A stretch of 49,905 nt of DNA from JAQBDA01 sp041301185 (GTDB lineage: Bacteria; Chloroflexota; Anaerolineae; Anaerolineales; UBA4823), in NCBI GenBank assembly GCA_041301185.1, contig JBFYSV010000252.1:1-49905 (forward strand), given 5' to 3'. Numbering within the stretch: the first letter of the stretch is position 1; every line of letters begins with the position of its first letter. The notes under the pieces were generated by a model. It made no database searches. It was not told where the DNA came from and saw only the letters and a program-made list of their open reading frames with translations. Below, one piece after another: positions 26,148 through 36,022 of the stretch. Both the position numbers and the translations under genes were made by a program.

Positions 26148-28976
26148 TCACCGGGATACCACCAGCTTGACCAGCTTCCCCCTGGCATCCAGGGTCAGGC
26201 GGGCATAGTGCCGGTGGGTATGGGCAGAGTTGGGTACTTGCTTGCTCAGGGTTACAACCTGGCGGGCGAGCTGAAACGGCTGGTGTGTTTCCAGGTGATC
26301 CACGGAGGGCACGGAGTGGACATCTGGGAGCCCGGGCTGGTGTTTTGAAGAGGCTGCCTCGCAGCCGATATGCTCGTGGCTCAAGGTAAGGCTGGCATCT
26401 GCCATCCCGGGCAGGTATTGCTCAACCACATTTTTTACGAATTCCAGAATCTCTGGAGGCACCTTATCAGCCGTTTCCTGGTGGGCCAGATCACAGACCG
26501 TTTTGATATGGGCGGGTGGTCGGGCGGGTCTCAGGATAGATTTGGCAGTCCGTTCCAATCCAACCGGGATTGCCAGGGGGTCGCCGTAAAGGACAAATGA
26601 AATGAGGGTTTTCTGATCTTCGCCATCCAGGTAGCCCTGGCGGTTATGCATCTCGCGCGCCAGAGAGATCTTCGCCCGGCGTAACGCCTCACCGGCAGGT
26701 ACCCCTTCCCGCAAGAAGCTCCAGAAGGCATGCCCCAGGAAATCGGCAGCGATCAAGGGCGGGCTGATCGAGCCATAGCTGATGCAGGTTGATCCGACCA
26801 CCGCCTGGGTGCCGACCTGTAAAAATCTCAACGACAGAGCCTGGTCGGTAGACTTGTTGATGATATGGGCGCCATAGCAGGCCTCGGAGAATACCACCTG
26901 CGGGGCTCTACCCGAGTTCAAGATATCAGAAGGGCGTACTGCAATCGGGTAATCTTCTCCCTCACCGACCGGTCCGAGGGTACTGTCGCTGCCGGGATCG
27001 CGCTGGCCATACCACTCAGCAGCATCTTCAACACCGTGGAGATTGAAATAGCCCAGGCGAGCTGCCGGGAGGGGCGTGCTGTTGCGTCCATTCTGGTTGC
27101 CGGCAGGGTGGCTATGGGGATCGGTTTCCGGCGGGGAGACCTGCAATGCGCGCGGCTCGCCGATTGGCCGGAAAACGGACATGGATGCCTGCCGCCAGAT
27201 CGCAGCAGTATAGCCAAAGCTAGGCCGCACATATCCGGAGAGCTGCGCATGGCGCTTTACCCAGGTGAGCATGCGCTCCCACCACTGCTGGTACCAGCCA
27301 GAGCGGGCTTCGTTGCGCGCCAGGTCTAGATGGCGGGCGGTCAGACCGCTCAGCGCATAGAGCAACGTCTGAGGCTTGCCTCCTGCCTGTCCAACCCCAT
27401 CGGGTATCCTGCCAATCGGCCATTCCGGAATAAAATAGTTCTCGTCACGGGTACCATACGGGTTGTCTGAAGGCACGTCACTGTCGGCGTCATCAACCGG
27501 GTTGGGGAGTTGGTGGAATGGCACAATCTCTGCCCCGCCAACGATCAGTACTGCGCCGATCCGTTCCCCATACTTCTTGAGGGCATTGTCCAGATCCAGC
27601 AACGCCAGCTTGAGCCCCCAGGGATCGTTGGCACGCACAGCAGGCCGGTCTAATTTTGCCGGATTGTTTTTATCTCTGCGCAGGAAAGTGACATCATCGG
27701 CGTAAAATAATAATGCTCCCCAATCCCGGCGTCCTTGGATGGCGTTGACCAGGCGCAAAAGCTCGCTTTCGACGACGGCTGCGGTCTGCTCTCCCAGGCG
27801 TTTCAGCAGACCCTGGCGGGTGGTCATCACTACGTAGACCGGAAAACGACCATCGTTGTGCGCCAGACCGGGGCGATTGATCTTTTGGCCCAATCGCTCC
27901 AGCTCCGCCTGGATTGAACGCAGGGTCTCTGCATTCGGGTTGCTCTGCTCAGCGGATGGCTTTACGGGAGATATGGCAGGTGTGGCTGGGATGGCAGCCC
28001 GACCAGCGCCGGGCTGAAGGGTGCTTTCTTCCTTTGCCTGTGGCTGAGCCCGGGGTGAGCCCTTTGGCGCAAGCGCCCGATCTGGCAGGCGATTCCAGCC
28101 CAGGGCGGAGGTTACCGAAGCGGGCAGCGGCAGATCCAGCTCTACCTCTAACTCGGAAGGCCAAAGAGTCTGGTAGGGGTGATCTTTGCCCCATAACCGG
28201 GTGACCACTTGCCCGGTGATGTCCTTGGCAGCAGCCTCGTGCAGCAAGACAACTGCCTGGTCTGACTCTCCACTATCTAACAGCGCTTCAGCCAATAGCA
28301 GGGTGCATACCTGAGTCTCAGGCCAGCGCTCGTGATAGTAGGCAGCCAGGCTGCGTAACATCTGCGAGCTGGCATGATCAGATTTCATGCGGGCATTCAG
28401 GATCTTCAGGTGAGTGGCATTCACCAGGGGACAGTTCGTCTCCTCCACCAGGGCAGCATGCACCTGGCTTTCTGCCTGATCCAGGTCTCCTAGCTGCAGG
28501 GCAAGGCGCGCTTTTGCCAGATGCTTGCTCCAGGTGAGCAATGTCTTATCGCGCAAGGCGGAATGCCCTCGGCCGGCATCGCGGATTACATCCGGCGACC
28601 CTCCCAATGCCAGCAACCACCCCAGGCGGGGTGTAACCGTTTCTGGTTTTTTGGAGTGGATATCTTTGGGTTGGCTGCCGTGTTGGAGCATGGTCTCCAC
28701 CTGCACCAGCGCTTCTACGGCCTCCTGGAATTCCGGGTCGCTCTGGCAGATACGCTCGAGGATTGGGAGCGCCTTTTCGGGCAAGTTCGCCCGGATCAAT
28801 GATTTGGCGTATAGCAGGTTGATCGGCAGGTCGCCCGGGTACTGTCCCAGCCATGCCAGGGCTGCGTGCCGGGCAAAGCGGATCTCCTCCATCAGCAACG
28901 CTGTGCGTATGACGCTCTCTACCTGCTCTCGCCGGAATTTGCCACCTGTGGGTATGCTGCTTTTCATCGAAGTCAT
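26148..28976 (-). CDS. caspase-fold (C25/CHAT-like) cysteine peptidase with N-terminal TPR-like region
   Basis: About 942 residues, no signal peptide. The N-terminal part (about 20-265) is helical with TPR-like repeats; a proline-rich linker and short coiled segment (about 350-368) follow. The peptidase core (about 375-815) has VLIVGGAEIVPFHQLPNP, DNPYGTRDENYF and VGRIPDG-type motifs of C25 peptidases. The clan CD dyad is intact: His647 in YFNLHGVED and Cys700 in FSEACYGAH, each after a hydrophobic strand. The last about 90 residues form a separate tail domain resembling the 84-residue protein encoded at 37480-37734. Start choice is uncertain: TTG 29021 is possible. It lies next to the giant TPR gene, a likely partner. 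Confidence 0.78.
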   Translation of the reverse strand: MTSMKSSIPTGGKFRREQVESVIRTALLMEEIRFARHAALAWLGQYPGDLPINLLYAKSLIRANLPEKALPILERICQSDPEFQEAVEALVQVETMLQHGSQPKDIHSKKPETVTPRLGWLLALGGSPDVIRDAGRGHSALRDKTLLTWSKHLAKARLALQLGDLDQAESQVHAALVEETNCPLVNATHLKILNARMKSDHASSQMLRSLAAYYHERWPETQVCTLLLAEALLDSGESDQAVVLLHEAAAKDITGQVVTRLWGKDHPYQTLWPSELEVELDLPLPASVTSALGWNRLPDRALAPKGSPRAQPQAKEESTLQPGAGRAAIPATPAISPVKPSAEQSNPNAETLRSIQAELERLGQKINRPGLAHNDGRFPVYVVMTTRQGLLKRLGEQTAAVVESELLRLVNAIQGRRDWGALLFYADDVTFLRRDKNNPAKLDRPAVRANDPWGLKLALLDLDNALKKYGERIGAVLIVGGAEIVPFHQLPNPVDDADSDVPSDNPYGTRDENYFIPEWPIGRIPDGVGQAGGKPQTLLYALSGLTARHLDLARNEARSGWYQQWWERMLTWVKRHAQLSGYVRPSFGYTAAIWRQASMSVFRPIGEPRALQVSPPETDPHSHPAGNQNGRNSTPLPAARLGYFNLHGVEDAAEWYGQRDPGSDSTLGPVGEGEDYPIAVRPSDILNSGRAPQVVFSEACYGAHIINKSTDQALSLRFLQVGTQAVVGSTCISYGSISPPLIAADFLGHAFWSFLREGVPAGEALRRAKISLAREMHNRQGYLDGEDQKTLISFVLYGDPLAIPVGLERTAKSILRPARPPAHIKTVCDLAHQETADKVPPEILEFVKNVVEQYLPGMADASLTLSHEHIGCEAASSKHQPGLPDVHSVPSVDHLETHQPFQLARQVVTLSKQVPNSAHTHRHYARLTLDARGKLVKLVVSR

Positions 28977-29042
28977 CAATGCGTTTCCATTAACCTTGTT
29001 CAAGATTTGGGTAACTTGCAAGTACTGCTACTACCCAGCCTG

Positions 29043-32000
29043 CTAAGCGGTAATGATGGGTTCACGCCGGTTGTGAACCAGGTTCAGAGCGACCACGGCT
29101 CCCAAGAGGCGGTGGACACTGATATCCTCGGGAGCCAGCTCGCTTGCCCTGCGCAGCATCTTTTCAGCCTGAATATAGTCCTTGCTCTCCTTCAATGCCA
29201 CCCCGGCATGGTAGTACGGGCGGGCGTCATTTGGAGCGGCGTCAATCGCCTTGGTGAAGGCTTTTAATGCCTGGTTGTGTTGGCGGCGCTGCTGGTGGAC
29301 TCGCCCAAGCTCCAGGTAAGGCTCGATATAGCCTGGCTGGATATGGATCGCCTCTACGAGATGGTGAATTGCCTGATCCAGCTGTCCAGCCTGGCTAAGT
29401 AAATGCCCCAGGTGGAAGTACATGCAAGCCAGATCCTGGTTGCTGAAGTTGTCAAGGCTGGATAAACTGCGTAAAGCCCGTTGTGCCGCCTGGATAGCGG
29501 CGTTGATCTGACCGTCTTCCTCCAGGGTTTTAGCCAGCACAGACAGCACCTGGGGATCGTTGGGATACTGGTTGGAAAGCTCAGATGCAACCTGCAAGGC
29601 AGGCTTGACCCCTTTTGCCAGGTGAATGAGGTGGATGTATTCCAGGTTGAGCGGCAAAGGATCTACCAACTCCGGGATTGCTTTTTCCAGCAACTCGATG
29701 GCTTTATCGAGCTGGTCCATTGCCTTTAGAGCTCTGGCGACCAGGAGAAGGGCTTCTGGATTTCCCGGGTCGATGGTCAGTGCGCTCTGGGCGCGGCTGT
29801 AAGCCTCCTGCGGGTTGTTCTGTTCCAGGTCGATCTGGGCGCGCAGGATCAGGGGGCTGGTCTTGTCCGGAGCCAGGCTGATCGCCTGCTCGGCGCAGCG
29901 GGTTGCTTTTTCCATTGCGCCGGCAGAGAGATAGATGCGGGCAAGCTGCAGCCAAAGATCCACGTCCTCTGGCTCCAGGTTGACCGCTGATTCGAACATA
30001 GCGATTGCCCGGTTGCTCAAGCCTTGCTTCTCGTACACGCCTCCCAGGATCTGGTAAGCCCACGGATGGTCCGGTTCTAACTGGATAGATTTTTCCAGGT
30101 GGGTGATGGCAGCCTGGGTGTATTGGCTAGCCTCGGCCTCCGGGTGCTTCAGGTAAATTTGAGCAGCCAGCCGGTTCCAGCGCGGTTCATCTGACCAGAT
30201 CTTGAGTGCTTTTTCAATTGCCTGGATGGCGGTGGTCGTATCATCCTCAGTGCTGCCGTGCTGGTATAAGAGCTTACCAAGGAGAGCAAACAAGAGGGGC
30301 ATATCGGTTTTATGGGCAACCCACTCCGAATCCGTGGTTTCCGGGGCGAGAGATACATCCGGTGCTAGGTACGCTTCAATGGCACCCTGGGCAGCTACCA
30401 GCGCCTGGCGGGGCTTGCTCTCAGAGAGAGCCAGTGCCAGCTGGGCAAGCACATACGGGTGGTGGGCGTGGTCGCTGGCAACGCGACCGGCAGATGCCAG
30501 GTCACCAATCTCATGCAGGCAGGCGATCTGGGCAATGATGTTCTCAGGGTGGGGGGGGAGTTCAGCCAGTGCTTCGGCACTCTGCGCGTTGGGGCAGAAG
30601 ACCGCCGCTCCCCGCGCCTGCCAGCGCTTGAAGAGGCAGAGCGGGTCATTGCTCGCCACTCCCGCGGAGAGTTGCTGGCATTGCCCGGGGTGAGAGTCCA
30701 GCCACTCCAGGATCAGCCCCTCGCCGGTCTGGATGGCAAATTGGTATTCTCCAAATGTCTCTTCCGAGAGCGCAATTGAGCCAGGAGCATGCGCAAGGAC
30801 CTCCAACGCCTGGCATCTGCGCTGGTACTCGCCTCTCAGAACCAGGGCACGTGCCAAGTGCAGATGGGCTTCGGGTTCGCAGGGCAGGGACTGGGCACTC
30901 TCGTAAGCCAGCTTGAGGGCAGGCTGCCATAGGTGCATCTCCAGCGCTGTTTGGATTAACCTGCGCCGGATGGCTGCCTGCGAATCAATAACAGATAGTT
31001 CGGGCGTGATGATTGCAGCAGAGGTGCCCGCAACCCTCCGCTTGTTGAAGGCTGCCAGAGCCAGGTTGAAGAGATCGGCGGCAGATGTGATGCTGCTGGT
31101 TGGGTAGCCGTTCGCCGGGTCTTCCACCTTGCGCAAGCTCAAGCGCACCTGCAAAGCGAGCAGTCCTGGGTCATCCGGGGAAAGCTCGATTGCCTGGGCA
31201 ACTTCTTGGACAGCTCGTTCGTAGTCTCCGCTCTCCAGTGCCAGCTCGGCGCGCAAGCTATGGATCTGCGCCTGGTGAGGGTTCTCAAGGGTGCTGGATG
31301 ATGCCAGGTAGCGATCCAAAATTTCCACCGCTTTGCTGGAGTGAAGCATTGCTCGGGAGAGATCGGCAGTGAGCAGGTTTGCCGCGCACAGGGCATCATA
31401 CTGGCCACTCTCCGCAAGGAAGTGATTGATTAGCAAGAGTGCCTGCTCAGCATGGCTCAGGGCATCCTGGGTTTCGCCCATTTTCCGCAGCACGACGGCA
31501 ATCCGCAGGTGCAGGCTGGCATCGCCTGGATCGAGGTCCAGCGCTGTTTCCAGAGAGTTCAGCGCCAGCTGGTTATACTCGCGGATTGTTTCTTCACTGG
31601 TGCTTTCCATGGGCGCCAGCTGCATCAGAAGCTCAGCTTTCATTACATATAGCTGGGTCCGTTGTTTATCCAGTTGGATGCCTTGCTCGATGGTCTGCAA
31701 GCTGGCAGCCAATTTGCCAGCCTGGTGGTAGGCAATTGCCAGGTCGGTGAGAAGTTGCAGGCGAGAAGGGTAATTGCCCAGGCGGCTGAGGAAGGGTCTT
31801 TCCAAATCATCTTTATGGACCTGCAAGGCGCGCTCCAGGCAGGCAATCCCGCCGGCAGAGTCTGAGAGCTCTAATAATCCCAGAGCAGCTTTGTGCAGGT
31901 CAGCAGAGGAGGCGTCGAGGTGGATGCCGGGGAAGTCATCATCTCCTTCTCCCATCAGGCGGCGGAAAGTGCGGTGGGCGGCATCGGTCTCGCCCATCTG

Positions 32001-34742
32001 CAGCAGGATATCTCCCAGTCGAGCCAGGAGATCAGCCCGATCGGTAGCGAGACGGGTCGCCTGCTCCAAAGCCTGGACAGCTTCCTGGTGGGCTTGGGGC
32101 AGGTGAGCGCCAGATTTCTTTTCCAGCTCGTGAGCCTTCTGCGCATACCAGATGAGCAGCTCGATATCTTGAGGAGCCAGGTCGCGCGCGGTTTGGGCAG
32201 CCTCGAATGCGCTATCCGTCAGTCCGGCAGCATCGTAGGCTTCGCAGAGGAATCGCTGCACGTCTGGATTGTCCGGTCCGGCATGGCTGGCTTCCCGTAA
32301 GGCAGCAATTGCGGTTTCGATCTGCCCCAGGTCTAAGGTCACCTTGCCCAGCCCGAGCCACAAGCGAATTTGCCAGGACGGATCTTGCGCCAGGCGGGTA
32401 TCCAGCGCTTTGCGGTAGGCGCTCACCGCGGGGAGTAAATCACCGCTGGCAGCCAACACCTCTGCAGACAGGGCGCGCGCTTCTGGCAGGTGAGGGTCAA
32501 TCTCCATCGCCCGGTCCAGGTAGATGAGAGCTTTCTGGTAGTTTTCTGCCTCCACATTCCGGTCCAGGTTGAGGACACACCGGGCGTAATCCAGGTATGC
32601 CTGTGGATCGGCCGGTTCGGTTTGCAAGACTGTTTGAAGCGGCAGGAGCGCCGGTTGGGGATCATCCAAATCGAGCAATACCTGGGCGTAACGGTGGGCA
32701 ATTTCCGGGTTATATGGCGCAGTGCGATAGGCAAGCTCCAATGCCTGGCGGGCATCCTCCATGTGCCCTAGCTGGAAGAGTGTTTGACCGAGGCGGAACG
32801 CGATCCGGCTGGTCAGGGGGTGGCTGGACTGCCGGGCAGAGGATTCGTTTACCAGGGAATGTGCCTGGCGCAGGGGAACCAATGCCTGCGTCGGAGACTG
32901 GGCTGCCAGGTAAGCCTCGCCCAGAGCCAGCAGCACCTGCGGCTCGTCCGGCGCGGCCTGATATGCCGAGCGCAGTATTTCCAAAGATTTCGGAGCGTCG
33001 TCCTGTTCTTCGTAGATCTGGGATAACACCAGCCAGGCTGCCGGGTGGGAGGGTGCATCCTGAGTGGCCTGGGTGAGCAGCTCGATCGCCTCATCCGTCC
33101 GTCCCTGGCTGGCGATTGCTTTGGCATAGATTGCCAGGGCGGTCCCATCGTGCTCGGCTGCTGCCAGGAGCTGTTCGCAGACCTGAATAGTGACCTCGGG
33201 GTGCCGGGCTCGCAGGGCGCTCTCAGCGTACTCGTACTGGTGTTCCGGACCCGGTTTGGCGATGCGCTCGAGCAGGGTGCGGCGCTCTACGAAGGCTGCC
33301 TGCCATTCCTGGGCAGCTTCCAGAATTTCAGCGAGCTGCTGGCGCAAATCCAGCCGGTCGGGTGAGAGCGCTACTGCAAGGTGAGCTGCATCGATCGCCC
33401 GGTCTAGCTGGCCGGATGCCAGCAAGGACTGGGCCAATAATGCGCACGCATCGACATTCGCTGGATGGATGCGCAGCGCGACGCGGGCTGCCTGGACCGC
33501 CTTTTGGGGCAAGGAGATTTCCAGGAAAAGCCGCGCCAGAGCTACCGGCAAGCGCTGGTCGATCTCCTCTGCAGGCAGGTGAGCCTCCACAGCCAGCAGG
33601 ATTTTCTCCATCGATCTCTGGGCAAACTCTGCCGCCTTTTCTGCATCTCCAGCATGCAGTGACAGGCTTGCCTGGGCGTACAATAGCTGAGCCGGCTGGT
33701 CTGCTCTTTTACTTAAAGCCAGGGGATGCTCGCTGAGGCGTGTCTCTGCTTCTTTGGGCTGGTTGTCGTCCAGCAGCGCCAGCAGGTAGCCGCTTAGATG
33801 GTCGAGCGAGTCGGGGTCCAGGTGGCTGGCCTGCTCCCAGGCGGATAGATATCCCTGCCGGTCTTCATCCTCCGCTGCTGCCAATGCAAGGCGGGCTGCG
33901 ATCTGCGCCTGCATGCTCCGGGCAAGCTTGATCGTCTCTGCCAGGATCGGCAAGGCAAGATTGGGCTGGGCAGCCAGGCAGTACATATCGGCGCGGAAGA
34001 GGTGAGACTTAATCTGCCGGTATGGCTCATCCAGCAGGGAAATATTTGGGCTGTCAATCACCTTGCCTTTTTTTTGCTCCCACCAGGCGCTCTTCAGGTT
34101 TTCCTGGGCGATCCCAACCGCCAGAACTGGGCGCTGAATAAACAGGGCTTTGAGCAGGCGCAGGCTGTGCGTGACGGGTGTCTTAAGCTGCAGGCGAGAT
34201 AGGATCTCTGTCTGAGCTTGCACAGGGAGCGGGTTGCTTAACAAAGCATGGGTCGCCAGAAACGGCTGGTTGATTTCTAGCAGCGCGACCAGGAGGTCAA
34301 CAGGATCTTCGTTGAGACCGTACAGGCAGGCTGCGGTTGCTGGTGAGATGTGCTTGAGATCCTGAGCCAGACCCTGCCAGTTACCTGCGTCCAGGTACTG
34401 GTCGAGCAACCGGATCGCTGCCAGGCAGGATTCAGAAAGCTTGCTCACCGGTCCGGCCCTGGTGGTATTGCTGGCAATGATCTCATTTAACCAAGCGGCA
34501 AGCTGTTTGGGGGGCTGGTTGAGAATCTGCCAGGGGTCAGATTGTCCCAGATCAAGCAGTGCCAGGGCTGCCGGTGTATAAGCTTCCGGCAGGGCCTGGA
34601 AGGTTTCCAGCGCCTTGACACCCAGCCCGGCCTGTAATTCATGCCAAACCACTCTATCCTGGTGCAAGGCAGCGATCGTCCATGACCAGGCGGGCTCTGG
34701 TATGGCTTGTTTGAACTTAACTATAAATGTCGGTGAGGTCAT
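29043..34742 (-). CDS. giant TPR-repeat scaffold protein
   Basis: A 1,899-residue protein composed almost wholly of tetratricopeptide-type helix pairs. Repeats with the W-x2-LG-x2-Y / A-x3-P pattern are clear throughout, for example ARAYEQ-like units such as LALGEAYLAAQSPTQAL, WLQLARIYLSAGAMEKAT and YLELGRVHQQRRQHNQALK. No signal peptide, membrane segment or enzymatic domain is visible, so it is probably a cytosolic binding platform. It starts with ATG after a GGAG site, 30 bases from a small membrane-protein gene, and is followed by the caspase-fold peptidase. Many antisense open frames across it are shadows of its biased codon use. Confidence 0.85.
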   Translation of the reverse strand: MTSPTFIVKFKQAIPEPAWSWTIAALHQDRVVWHELQAGLGVKALETFQALPEAYTPAALALLDLGQSDPWQILNQPPKQLAAWLNEIIASNTTRAGPVSKLSESCLAAIRLLDQYLDAGNWQGLAQDLKHISPATAACLYGLNEDPVDLLVALLEINQPFLATHALLSNPLPVQAQTEILSRLQLKTPVTHSLRLLKALFIQRPVLAVGIAQENLKSAWWEQKKGKVIDSPNISLLDEPYRQIKSHLFRADMYCLAAQPNLALPILAETIKLARSMQAQIAARLALAAAEDEDRQGYLSAWEQASHLDPDSLDHLSGYLLALLDDNQPKEAETRLSEHPLALSKRADQPAQLLYAQASLSLHAGDAEKAAEFAQRSMEKILLAVEAHLPAEEIDQRLPVALARLFLEISLPQKAVQAARVALRIHPANVDACALLAQSLLASGQLDRAIDAAHLAVALSPDRLDLRQQLAEILEAAQEWQAAFVERRTLLERIAKPGPEHQYEYAESALRARHPEVTIQVCEQLLAAAEHDGTALAIYAKAIASQGRTDEAIELLTQATQDAPSHPAAWLVLSQIYEEQDDAPKSLEILRSAYQAAPDEPQVLLALGEAYLAAQSPTQALVPLRQAHSLVNESSARQSSHPLTSRIAFRLGQTLFQLGHMEDARQALELAYRTAPYNPEIAHRYAQVLLDLDDPQPALLPLQTVLQTEPADPQAYLDYARCVLNLDRNVEAENYQKALIYLDRAMEIDPHLPEARALSAEVLAASGDLLPAVSAYRKALDTRLAQDPSWQIRLWLGLGKVTLDLGQIETAIAALREASHAGPDNPDVQRFLCEAYDAAGLTDSAFEAAQTARDLAPQDIELLIWYAQKAHELEKKSGAHLPQAHQEAVQALEQATRLATDRADLLARLGDILLQMGETDAAHRTFRRLMGEGDDDFPGIHLDASSADLHKAALGLLELSDSAGGIACLERALQVHKDDLERPFLSRLGNYPSRLQLLTDLAIAYHQAGKLAASLQTIEQGIQLDKQRTQLYVMKAELLMQLAPMESTSEETIREYNQLALNSLETALDLDPGDASLHLRIAVVLRKMGETQDALSHAEQALLLINHFLAESGQYDALCAANLLTADLSRAMLHSSKAVEILDRYLASSSTLENPHQAQIHSLRAELALESGDYERAVQEVAQAIELSPDDPGLLALQVRLSLRKVEDPANGYPTSSITSAADLFNLALAAFNKRRVAGTSAAIITPELSVIDSQAAIRRRLIQTALEMHLWQPALKLAYESAQSLPCEPEAHLHLARALVLRGEYQRRCQALEVLAHAPGSIALSEETFGEYQFAIQTGEGLILEWLDSHPGQCQQLSAGVASNDPLCLFKRWQARGAAVFCPNAQSAEALAELPPHPENIIAQIACLHEIGDLASAGRVASDHAHHPYVLAQLALALSESKPRQALVAAQGAIEAYLAPDVSLAPETTDSEWVAHKTDMPLLFALLGKLLYQHGSTEDDTTTAIQAIEKALKIWSDEPRWNRLAAQIYLKHPEAEASQYTQAAITHLEKSIQLEPDHPWAYQILGGVYEKQGLSNRAIAMFESAVNLEPEDVDLWLQLARIYLSAGAMEKATRCAEQAISLAPDKTSPLILRAQIDLEQNNPQEAYSRAQSALTIDPGNPEALLLVARALKAMDQLDKAIELLEKAIPELVDPLPLNLEYIHLIHLAKGVKPALQVASELSNQYPNDPQVLSVLAKTLEEDGQINAAIQAAQRALRSLSSLDNFSNQDLACMYFHLGHLLSQAGQLDQAIHHLVEAIHIQPGYIEPYLELGRVHQQRRQHNQALKAFTKAIDAAPNDARPYYHAGVALKESKDYIQAEKMLRRASELAPEDISVHRLLGAVVALNLVHNRREPIITA

Positions 34743-34772
34743 GGCTGCTCCAATCAGGATTGGATGGGTGGT

Positions 34773-35096
34773 TTATGGAATTCGCAAAGCCAGCAGGCTG
34801 GCCGCGATCATCAGGATGATCCCGATGACGGTGATGAAAACGCCAATCCCTGCCGTCGTCCGGACCATATCATTCAGGGCAGCCAGCAGGTTTGAGGCAT
34901 TGCCGACCAGACCGGCGATATCATCCGCCATGCCTTTCTGTGCCAGGCGCGTGGTTTGCATCGCCAGGGTGCGCAGATCGCCCCCCGATACCCGGATCGT
35001 CAGGATGATGATGCCGGTGATCGTGCAGGCAATGCCCAGGATGAACAGTATCACGGCCATCAGGGTTAGTATTTCGTTCGGGGATAGTGTAACCAT
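34773..35096 (-). CDS. small membrane protein with two helices
   Basis: A 107-residue protein with a hydrophobic segment at about 10-34 (MAVILFILGIACTITGIIIL) and another at about 82-105, separated by an amphipathic stretch rich in A, L, T and Q (MQTTRLAQKGMADDIAGLVG). The short C-terminus is LRIP. ATG 35096 follows GGGAGAG and is preferred over a TTG at 35111. No family is recognised. It sits between the LCP-like gene and the TPR gene and could anchor the TPR protein at the membrane, which is an inference from position only. Confidence 0.65.
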   Translation of the reverse strand: MVTLSPNEILTLMAVILFILGIACTITGIIILTIRVSGGDLRTLAMQTTRLAQKGMADDIAGLVGNASNLLAALNDMVRTTAGIGVFITVIGIILMIAASLLALRIP

Positions 35097-35119
35097 GCTG
35101 ATCTCTCCCAAGTGACTGA

Positions 35120-36022
35120 TTATTTTGTGCCGGAAGGCGCTGTGATCTCAGAAGAAAGGAGCGCCAGGGATGGAAATTCACACGTAAAACCGCCTCCATA
35201 CAACAACATACTGCTCATGTCAGAGATAACTTGTTCGGGTTCCAGGTCAGTGACGAGATGGCTGGACATGGTTTTGAGCAAGTTTTGCAGGCGGGTGAGG
35301 TTGATATGTTCCTGCGGAGAAGTGCGGCAAAGCTGCTGGATCAGGTTCGCCTGTGAGAGCAGGGCAGCCTGCGAGTCTATGTTCGCCGGTTGTAATATAG
35401 CGATCGAATGGAGACCATCGACGACATCTCCCTCAGCGAGCTGGCTGGTGAGCCTTTCCAGGCCACCCAGGGTATCGATGACCCCGGCCACTGCAGACTG
35501 GTCCAGGATGATCAAATTGTCCCAGTGGATATATTTTGCTCTCAGTGCCTGTTGAAAGCCCTGCGGAAGCAGCGAGTCTGGGAGGAGCTGAAAACTCTCC
35601 TTTAGTGAAGAGTCCGTCTGGATAAGCACATGCTTGCCCCTGGTGGTTATTTCCGGATAGATGGGCATCCAGGTGATTTGAGGCAAATCCTGGATATACA
35701 GGACTAACCAGATGCTCTCCAGGGTAGGTGACGGTGACCCCAAATGATCCACACCGATCAAAAGAACGTTGCGTTGTTCTGGTGTAGAGCGGCGCACAAG
35801 GCCGAGATCCATGTTTTGGAAATTGGCGGGTGATTGCGGGGCAAAGGAGCGAAATCTGGAGTAAGCCTGCTCACCTGCCTCGACTTTGTTTTGATTCAAA
35901 GTGGAGGTGCTTTTTTTATGCAAGTCCTCGATAGATTGGCCGATCCAGCGACCGGTCAGCAACCCGCTTAGCAGGAATACACTAAAGATAATCAGGGCAG
36001 GGATCACATTCTTGTATCTCAT
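35120..36022 (-). CDS. degenerate LytR-CpsA-Psr (LCP)-like membrane protein
   Basis: A 300-residue protein with an N-terminal signal anchor (about 8-25) and an extracytoplasmic domain that resembles LCP phosphotransferases: NVLLIGVDHLGS is similar to the first LCP strand, and ITWMPIYPEITT and VIDTLGGLERL are similar to later motifs. The usual arginine/aspartate RSDT motif is replaced (TLESIWLVL), so wall-polymer transferase activity is doubtful. The start overlaps the preceding gene's stop (ATGA). LCP proteins attach polymers to peptidoglycan; here the protein may only bind. The assignment is tentative. Confidence 0.6.
   Translation of the reverse strand: MRYKNVIPALIIFSVFLLSGLLTGRWIGQSIEDLHKKSTSTLNQNKVEAGEQAYSRFRSFAPQSPANFQNMDLGLVRRSTPEQRNVLLIGVDHLGSPSPTLESIWLVLYIQDLPQITWMPIYPEITTRGKHVLIQTDSSLKESFQLLPDSLLPQGFQQALRAKYIHWDNLIILDQSAVAGVIDTLGGLERLTSQLAEGDVVDGLHSIAILQPANIDSQAALLSQANLIQQLCRTSPQEHINLTRLQNLLKTMSSHLVTDLEPEQVISDMSSMLLYGGGFTCEFPSLALLSSEITAPSGTK

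Noticed and set aside
30202..30693. Long antisense open frames across the TPR gene (this one is 163 codons)
   Set aside because: They run opposite to a clearly repetitive coding frame, have low-complexity translations and no ribosome sites. They are by-products of codon bias.
26148..34742. Type III-E CRISPR-like (Craspase) system
   Set aside because: TPR and caspase-fold proteins are present, but there is no Cas7-like effector, no reverse transcriptase or Cas1, and no repeat-spacer array in the window.
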